Shown: in pieces, positions 56,086 through 64,000 of the stretch
Position numbering within the stretch: position 1 is the stretch's first letter
Layout of the letters: each line of letters starts with the position of its first letter
NCBI RefSeq assembly: GCF_032854445.1
Contig: NC_088303.1
Coordinates: 20,591,501 to 20,655,500, forward strand
DNA length: 64,000 nt
Source: Liolophura sinensis
Taxonomy: Eukaryota; Mollusca; Polyplacophora; Chitonida; Chitonidae
Direction of reading: 5' to 3'
Position numbers and translations under genes: made by a program
Notes under the pieces: generated by a model
Database searches by the model: none
Told to the model about the DNA's origin: nothing
What the model saw: the letters and a program-made list of their open reading frames with translations, nothing else

Positions 56086-56734
56086 GAATACAAACATCGT
56101 CTTTTTGAAAATAGGTTTTCATATGCCAAACATAGAGACTGGATCGGGGGTTATGTCTAGTGTCTCTGTCACAGTGCTCTGATAATGCATTACTTGGACA
56201 TGATGTCTCGGTTTATCCACTTTATTCATTATTGATAGCATATTCACTGAATATCTTGACACAAACGTTTTATTTATCAGTCTCTGCGTTTCATTGAAAA
56301 AAGGCCCCGAAAATTTCTTTTCAGAGAATTTTTTAAAAATTTTACTCTAATCCACACTTTAGAGAGAACACTGTTATTTAACAATCAATTAAATGTTTAA
56401 ATATCTAAAACTCAAGTCGATGTTTTAATGGTCATCGTTTACTCTTCCCATTCACGTAGATGCCCGTAGCCTGCCATCTACTCCGTCTGCTGAATGCTGA
56501 GGAACAAGATACAGATCGGTACTTCTAATTATCATAATAATTATAACCGAAGCGGGATGGTGAATAGGCCTACGGGCCAAACTTTACTGCATTCGTGGAT
56601 GGAGATCGGGTTTTATGAATGGAAAGTAGTAGTTGTCTAGCTGTGGGTGATCACCTCACTTCAGTATTGCTGAAGTACTTTTTATTTCGTTGGAAATGGA
56701 AGACTCAGTAGTCGACACATTGCCTGAGGATATT

Positions 56735-56930
56735 TCATTTATTTATTTATCTATTTATTTGATTGGTGTTTTACGCCGTACTCAAGAATATTTCACTAAT
56801 ACGACGGCGTTTTAATACGACTAATACGACGGTTGTGGTGGGCGGAAACCGGGCAGAGCCCGGGGGAAACCCACGACCATCCGCAGGTTGCTGGAAGACA
56901 TTCTCACTTACGGCCGCCTGAGTGTAAGTT
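56735..56930 (-). mobile_element. SINE family A, copy lacking its head
   Basis: A (tatt)n tail, 'gattggtgttttacgccgta', a short internal duplication of 'taatacgacgg' (56798-56831), and the body up to 'tcacttacggccgcctgag'. The tRNA-like head is absent. Confidence 0.88.
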
Positions 56931-57340
56931 GTGTGAATATTAATGAACACACACATCCAATTCCAACAATTAAAGTTTGTACTCATTTGCCAAGTTATTT
57001 TTTTTTGTTTGGGAGCGTTTATTGGCTAACACGGATTACGTCACATTTCACGCGTATCATAAAACCAACTGTCTTTTTCAGAGAGCTTCGGGCCGATACG
57101 ATTCGACTGGTTTGTCGTAGAAAGAATAGTCATCGGTTGTCAATGGGTTCTAAGCGAAAATGAAAGTGAAAACTGCATAAAACTAGACACCGCATATTCA
57201 TCAACACCCACCATTGTGTTATTGTGAGTAAACTGTGAGTAATCTGCTCATTTTTCCGGTGTGCTCTTTTTGATCAGCGGAAGGATCATTGAAAATGTAC
57301 ACGTATGTTAAATCTTCTGTTTTAACAGAAACAGAATCTC

Positions 57341-57440
57341 GCTAATCTAGCGTTGTCGCTCCAGTGTCGCTCATCTCGAGCTGTCGTTCCAATGTCACTC
57401 TTCTCACGTTGTCGTTCCAATGTCTCTCATCTCGAGTTGA
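57341..57440 (+). repeat. Short tandem repeat, three ~30-33-bp units
   Basis: 'gttgtcgctccagtgtcgct', 'gctgtcgttccaatgtcact' and 'gttgtcgttccaatgtctct', each followed by 'catctcgag' or 'cttctcac'. Confidence 0.75.
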
Positions 57441-57599
57441 GTTGCAAGTTAACCACGAGGAATCAGGTCAATTATTAAAAAAACAATGCATCATTCGAAC
57501 AAAATTAAGACGAGAATCAATGCATTGTCCTGGATTTGACCGAGATTCAGTCGACCACAGTCGTCCTAATTTTGACTAAATCTCTTACTGAATCTCGTT

Positions 57600-58310
57600 G
57601 TGCTAACCTCTGTAACACCTCTAAACACGTGCTAGCAAGTCTAATGTAAATCATGACCTCTGTAACACCTCTAAACACGTGCTAGCAAGTCTGATGTAAA
57701 TCATGACCTCTGTAACACCTCTAAACACGTGCTAGCAAGTCTGATGTAAATCACGACCTCTGTAACACCTCTAAACACGTGCTAGCAAGTCTGATGTAAA
57801 TCATCACCTCTGTAACACCTCTAAACACGTGCTAGCAAGTCTGATGTAAATCATGACCTCTGTGACACCTCTTAATACGTGCTAACAAGTCTGATGTGAA
57901 CCATCTCTAAACACGTGCTAACAAGTCTGGTATGAACCATAACCTCTTTGACACTCTAAACAGGCACTAACAAGCCTGAACCATGATCTCTGTGACACTC
58001 TACAACACGCACTAACAAGTCTAAACCATGATCTTTGTGACACTCTAAACACGTTCTAGCAAGTCTGGTGTGAACCATGAGCTCTGTCATTTCTAAACAC
58101 GTGCTATAAACAAGTCTGGTGGGAACCATGACCCCCGTGACACTCTAAACACGTGCTATAAACAAGTCTGGTGTGAACCATGGCATTTGTGACACTCTAA
58201 ACACGTGCTAACAAGTCTGATGTGAACTATGACCTTTGTGACACTCTAAGCACGTGCTAACGAGTCTGATGTAAGCCATGAACAAGTGCTAACAAGTCTA
58301 GTGTGAAATA
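57600..58310 (+). repeat. 50-bp minisatellite, about 14 copies
   Basis: The unit is 'cctctgtaacacctctaaac', then 'acgtgctagcaagtctgatg' and 'taaatcatga'. The first five units are nearly identical (57607, 57657, ...) and decay increases to the right, with gtgctaacaagtct forms of 40-58 bp. Confidence 0.95.
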
Positions 58311-58499
58311 AACTGTTCACACAACGCTTTTACTTGTCTTCAAGTTAATTTACTGGCAGTTTACAGCATGCAAATAAAACACCACAAGTGTGCAACCGCT
58401 TAATATGGCTAACTTTTGCACATTCCTTGTACAAGGACAAACACACAAACTCCGTAAATATCGTACAAGACCCATACGATAGACACTAAAAAAAACATA

Positions 58500-58640
58500 A
58501 AGTATTGTGCTGTTACTGAAACGTCGAGCTTTCCCTTTCGGAAGTTAAACGGCTTGTAACTTGTGATTGTGATTTGCTTGTGATTGGCTTACCAAATCAC
58601 GTGTGTTAGCCATCAGTTTGTTACTCACAATGTCAATCTG
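58500..58640 (+). repeat. Segment paralogous to 55195-55335
   Basis: It is the partner of the 55-kb segment in the same orientation, with an extra direct repeat (ttgtgattg..cttgtgattgg) inside. Confidence 0.6.
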
Positions 58641-59454
58641 GATACACCAGTCCTGGTCCGGAAATTATACAGGAAACGGTGGAAATATTTGACAGACTCA
58701 TACTCCTTACAACATGCTTGCATCACTTCTACCACTTAGACAAGCTTAGACTTTTGGGGCTGGTGAGGCGCCCCTAGGCTTGCTTTGGATTAGTCTCGTC
58801 TATTTTATCAACATTTAGCACTAAAATTGTTTCACGTGTTGGTTTGAATGATGATGTGCATACTTTAGATAGACAGGATACATGTATATAAAGAACACAT
58901 TATTAAAAACAAAGGTTACAATAGTTTTTGTCATTTTTGATATCACATCCTGCGTCATTACCTTCATCCCAGTGACCGCGTTGTTGTAGTTTGCTGTACT
59001 AATTTTGCTACTGATGTCAGTGATATAATGCAAGGATGCAAGAGCGGTACATGCGCAATAATGATTGTGTCACAGCCTAATGAACTGCCCTGATACAGAG
59101 ACGGTTGCGACACAGAGCCTCCCGGACGTCCAACTGCCAGGTTAGTCACTGCTTTACTTTATTGTTGTTTAAATGTAGCTGCATTAGAATGTTCACTAAT
59201 ACGGTGTCGGTTATGCTTATAGGTTAAGGTATCTGGAGTGTCCGTAGTATTCAGCCACTCTATTTACTCTTAAATCTCCTGGCTCAAAGCAGTATAGGAA
59301 CAACCCAGTGATGGGTTCGAATCAGCGACCTCATTGGTCTGGGTCAGATTGATCATTCCGAGATCAACACTTTAGTTTACTGAGCCAGCGTGGTTCTTGA
59401 ATACAGGTCATTCAGCGATAGCATGCCATTGCAGTAGAGTGGCCTGCTATATCT

Positions 59455-59650
59455 CATTTGATTTGATTGGTGCTTGTTAAACCGTACTCAAGAATATTTC
59501 ACTTATACAACGGAGGCCAGCATTATGGTGGTAGAAAGCCACGACCATCCGCAGATTGCTGTCAGGCCTTCCCACGTACAACCAGTGAAGAAGCCAGCAT
59601 GAGCTTGACTTGAACTCTCAGCGACCGTATTGGTGAGAGGCTCCTGCATT
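59455..59650 (-). mobile_element. SINE family A, near-full copy
   Basis: 'tttgattggtgcttgttaaa', 'ccgtactcaagaatatttca', the body with a small deletion, and 'ccgtattggtgagaggctcc' of the tRNA-like head. The outermost head bases are missing. Confidence 0.9.
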
Positions 59651-60360
59651 GCTCATTGCGTCACTTTTATCTCGACAGTCACTTTTATTCCCAAATATTG
59701 AATTTAATACCCAAAGTAATTAATTTTTTTAATGAGAACTTTATCAACCTAATCATCAGTGACCACTTATATGACGACACCAAGGATTTGCTCTTTATGA
59801 AATGTTTTTTTTTAATCGGACATCTCTTTCATCTTTTCATTGTTTATTACATCTGTTTACTTATCTGAATCTATCTTATTTACATCTATTTACACAAGTA
59901 AATAGAAAATGGCAAACGTGCCATTTATATATACAAGGACTGCAAGTCTTGTGGTTTTTAACACAAACGAACAATTTTCAGCATGTTTACAGTAAATATA
60001 TAGCCCTTTTTGCCACGAAAGTATCATAGAAAATTAACAAGACCAGAATCGTGATCAGGACGCCAAATTACGTCAGGTTAGATGTCTACAATCTTCAAAT
60101 TCAAATTTTTGGTTTTCACCTCACCATCATCATTTTTTCATCACTTCCGCAGTATCTTCTAAAACTAGATTTGCTCATACATTGCATTTTTTCCTCTCCA
60201 CATAGCATCCATGGAACTGAGGACACCCAAATTTTTACTCCCTAAATTTCATCTCCACTTCTACTACTTACCAAGGTTTTATCTATTTCAGTCTTGAAGT
60301 TTCAGTTGCAGAAGTTTTTGAATTAAAAAAAAAATGCAAACAGTGCCATCCGTCCTGCGA

Positions 60361-60450
60361 CAACGAGGCACATTACATGCACTCTAAGGATTCCTTCATC
60401 GCCATATGACTGAAAAAGTGTTAAGTACGACGTTAAACTCCAAGCAGTCA
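60361..60450 (+). repeat. SINE family B, 3' tail fragment
   Basis: 'gcacattacatgcactctaa', 'ggattccttcatcgccatat', 'gactgaaaaagtg' and 'acgacgttaaactccaagca' match the 3' end of family B in plus orientation. Confidence 0.85.
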
Positions 60451-61329
60451 CTCCCAATGGAACATACCCGCTTTATCGCATCCGCCGTTCTGGACAAAAG
60501 GATATTTTTCGTTGTGCACAAAATCCAATATAGCCTTCAAGTCACCTATTCAAATTTTGCAAGAGTAAAGGTGCACGTCTTAAGGTCCTTCCCTAAAACA
60601 TACTAAAGTTTCATACAGTTCTGGCCAGCCGCTTTCTCAAAAAACGCTCCACAATTTTAGTGAGAATAATAATTGTTCGAACAAACACAATAGAGATTCA
60701 AGCCTGAATGACTTGAACTCTCAATAATCAAAGATTATAATTTTTATTATGCGGATTGAAATATCGTGGTAAACGTAATTATATTTGCTGCAATGGTTGA
60801 TCTTTACATACTGAATCTACAAAAAAGACTGAGTTATGTGTGAACCATGTAAAACACCAATTTGGGAAGCATGTTAATCGGTGTATCACATGCTGTTGAC
60901 ATTACAGTAAGTGGCCTACTCCTCGCATTTGTGTACAAGCCATATGACTTGTTACTCATGTATACACTATACAGTAAGCAACGGTATGGCTGCTGGGAAA
61001 TATTATAAATGATAAAATTCCAGCATGAAGTATTTAATGTGAATCTAATCAGCCCTATTAGATATGATAAGTAAGCTGCGAATACTGTGTAAACTCAAGG
61101 CTCCGTGGTAACAAATAATACAGATTCAGGAACTTCAACGATGTTTAGATATATAGATGTATTTGTACAAAAAGTGTACAGCGGGTCGGCTGATATCCGC
61201 TAACAGCCACACCAACGGGGTCAGCCAGGTAAATATATGAAAACCTCTTAAAACACGGCCAGCTGCAAAGCTTTTGGTGCGCAATTAGCACGTTTTGAAG
61301 GCTTCTGGGTGGACTCTGTGGCAGAGTCG

Positions 61330-61392
61330 TTAGCGTCCAGCTCATTAGCTCAGCTGGGTAGGTCTGCCAACAACCTGTGAATAGTCGTGAGT
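61330..61392 (+). repeat. Weak SINE family A remnant
   Basis: 'cagctcattagctcagctgg' and 'gtaggtctgccaacaacctg' followed by 'tagtcgtgagt' resemble the middle of family A. It abuts the 36-bp array. Confidence 0.45.
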
Positions 61393-62902
61393 CTTGTTCA
61401 TCTCCCAGACAGTGATTACCCTCACTGGCTTGTTCATTTCCCAGATAGTGATCGCCCTCACTGGCTTGTTCATCTCTCACATAGTGATCGCCCTCACTGA
61501 CTTGTTCATCTCCCAGACAGTGATCATCCTCACTGGCGTGTTCATCTCCCAGACAGTGATCACCCTCACTGGCTTGTTCATCTCCCAGACAGTGATTACC
61601 CTCACTGCTTGTTCATCTCCCTGATAGTGATCACCCTCACTGGCTTGTTCATCTCCCAGACAGTGATCACCCTCACTGGCTTGTTCATCTTCCAGACAGT
61701 GATTACCCTCACTGGCTTGTTCATCTCCCAGACAGTGATCACCCTCACTGGCTTGTTCATCTCCCAGACAGTGATCACCCTCACTGGCTTGTTCATCTCC
61801 CAGGCAGTGATCACCCTCACTGGCTTGCTCATCTCCCAGACAGTGATTACCCTCACTGGCTTGTTCATCATCCAGACAGTGATAACCCTCACTGGCTTGT
61901 TCATCTCCCAGACAGTGATCACCCTCACTGGCTTGTTCATCTCCCAGGCAGTGATCACCCTCACTGGCTTGCTCATCTCCCAGACAGTGATTACCCTCAC
62001 TGGCTTGTTCATCTTCCAGACAGTGATAACCCTCACTGGCTTGCTCATCTCCCAGACAGTGATTACCCTCACTGGCTTGTTCATCTCCCAGACAGTGATT
62101 ACCCTCACTGGCTTGCTCATCTCCCAGACAGTGATCACCCTCACTGGCTTGCTCATCTCCCAGACAGTGATTACCCTCACTGGCTTGTTCATCTTCCAGA
62201 CAGTGATCACCCTCACTGGCTTGTTCATCTCCCAAACATTGATTACCCTCACTCGCTTGTTCATCTTCCAGACCGTGATTACCCTCACTGGCTTGTTCAT
62301 CTCCCAGACAGTGATCACCCTCACTGGCTTGTTCATCTCCCAAACATTGATTACCCTCACTGGCTTGTTCATCTCCCAGACAGTGATAACCCTCACTGGC
62401 TTGTTCATCTCCCAGACAGTGATTACCCTCACTGGCTTGTTCATCTCCCAGACAGTGATCACCCTCACTGGCTTGCTCATCTCCCAGACAGTGATTACCC
62501 TCACTGGCTCGTTCATCTCCCAGACAGTGATTACCCTCACTGGCTTGTTCATCTTCCAGACAGTGATTACCCTCACTGGCTCGTTCATCTCCCAGACAGT
62601 GGTTACCCTCACTGGCTTGTTCATCTTCCAGACAGTGGTTACCCTCACTGGCTTGTTCATCTCCCAGACAGTGATCACCCTCACTGGCTTGTTCATCTCC
62701 CAGAGAGTGATCGCCCTCACTGACTTGTTTATCTCCCAGACAGTGATTACCCTCACTGGCTTGTTCATCTTCCAGACAGTGATTACCCTCACTGGCTTGT
62801 TCATCTTCCAGACAGTGATTACCCTCACTGGCTTGTTCATCTCCCAGACAGTGATCACCCTCACTGGCTTGTTCATCTCCCAGGCAGTGATCACCCTCAC
62901 AC
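61393..62902 (-). repeat. 36-bp minisatellite, about 42 copies, open in several frames
   Basis: The plus-strand unit is 'cttgttcatctcccagacag' then 'tgatcaccctcactgg'. Since 36 is 12 codons, frames of 430-480 codons are open on both strands. The reverse frame reads DEQASEGDHCLG repeatedly and another reads NKPVRVITVWEM. The longest reverse frame has no ATG at its start (it opens with GTG). There are no splice sites, other domain or poly(A) context. I regard it as a satellite and not a gene, though a secreted repetitive protein cannot be fully excluded. Confidence 0.9.
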
Positions 62903-64000
62903 AAGATCAAACTAAGAAACACAACCACTTTTATATAAATTCAGTGCAAATAACTGAATAATCTAAAGTGAAAAGTAGCACACATAAACACAAAACAATG
63001 TATAAACCACAACAAAACATAGTTTTTTTTATAAGAAATTGTAAGTTGCGGTCTCAAGGGCAAGTCACAGTCTACAGGATTAGGCGAATTGCTCAAGTGA
63101 AAAATATCACCAGCTTCCTGGTGAAAATAATTCGTATTCAAAGGCACGCTGACGAGTCTCAAACCCTTCCCTTGGAAACTGAGGTAAAGTCGCAAGTCAG
63201 TGCCGGGGAGTAACACTCACTCGATGTGTATTCGTACAGTAAAACTAGAGCTTTCAAAATAACCGAGTCACATAGCAATAAACTCACAATGCAGAAATAC
63301 CCTAATCTTTCAAGATGAACTGACGGCACAGACTGGTTCCGTCTTACCATTACACTGCTCTAGACGGCCATCTAACCCTTACGAGCTGGACTACATATAC
63401 GATCGAACAAAATACTAGAATACTCTAGTTTCGATGGACATGAACAATAAACATGAACGAACATGAACAATTTGCAAGAATTCACAGTTGATTCTAGAAA
63501 GAACAACATATTTACTCTACAGAAAAAGCTTACAGGCATTGACAATGCACTCAGAAATATCGCTCGGGCTGGCTTTAAACAATAAACAAACTCTGATTTA
63601 GGTCAAACGGCCTCCATGCGGGCGGATTCTTTCATAAAGCATAACAATGAAATAGACATGATGCGATACATACGGGGTCACAACATCGTATATATGTATG
63701 TAGCATAGGCTTTGCGATGAATTTTCTAGAGCAAGTCAGCAGCTATCCTTGTCCTCTCAGCAAATGTTCCGGGCCCACGTAGATGGATGGAGACGCTTTC
63801 TGACTGCTTTTCAGCGAGAAAAAGAGCCGTTATATCTGAAATTTAACTTCATACAATTAAGTTTGTATGAGGGCTTGAAGTAGTGAAACGAAGGTTCAGG
63901 GGCCGCCCACGCTCTGGAAGCTGTGGTACATGCATATCTGATAGCCGAAGACACGTTTTAGAACATTACTGGCGACTAAAATTAAGAGGGAAAGCCAGGA
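62903..64000. other. No supported gene
   Basis: Unique sequence up to the window edge. Overlapping short frames on both strands (62941-63350) show no domain. Confidence 0.45.

Overview
This is a eukaryotic, invertebrate-like window, most probably from a mollusc or another lophotrochozoan. Three things suggest this: spliced genes with GT-AG introns, a Toll-like receptor with a single C-terminal cysteine cluster, and many copies of tRNA-derived SINEs that I recognise from molluscan genomes (the 'gattggtgttttacgccgtactc' family and a 'tcatatgacgacgaaggaatcc' family). Host genes are sparse. Most of the 64 kb is mobile DNA and tandem repeats. No rRNA, intact tRNA, CRISPR array or bacterial-type operon is visible.

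Left part (1-5.4 kb): an uninterrupted but edge-truncated Tc1-like transposase (1-531, minus), two consecutive exons of an SLC17-type transporter (1397-2257, minus), a 46/93-bp tandem repeat carrying a textbook SINE insertion, then a ~70-bp minisatellite that runs into a (CA)n(TA)n tract.

Central part (5.4-34.5 kb): the most interesting region. A ~16-kb unit (about 5999-22350) has a decayed multi-exon KDZ-family (Kyakuja/Dileera/Zisupton, HMGXB3-like) transposase gene at its centre. It is bracketed by two large arrays of the same 53-bp repeat in opposite orientation (6278-8855 and 19830-21915), plus small matching outer motifs. The whole resembles a giant fold-back element. To its right lies a broken SET-domain (KMT5A-like) gene. 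One of its probable exons is split by a young, internally scrambled Ty3/Gypsy-type LTR unit (26071-29876) with a clean 4-bp target duplication. The 5.42-34.52 kb block as a whole has 'gcgacc'-rich sequence at both inner edges, and both outer edges are (TA)n followed by the same minisatellite. This suggests that the block sits inside what was once a single minisatellite.

Right part (34.5-64 kb): an intact single-coding-exon Toll-like receptor (47838-50303, plus) and an inverted, truncated paralogue of it (39.65-41.0 kb, minus). There are also a reverse-transcriptase relic, a MITE, many SINE copies, paralogous non-coding segments, and arrays of 54, 50 and 36 bp. The 54- and 36-bp arrays give long open frames only because their periods are multiples of three.

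The host genes do not form a pathway. SLC17 is a membrane transporter and the Toll-like receptor is an innate immune receptor. The transposon modules are linked to each other by nesting.
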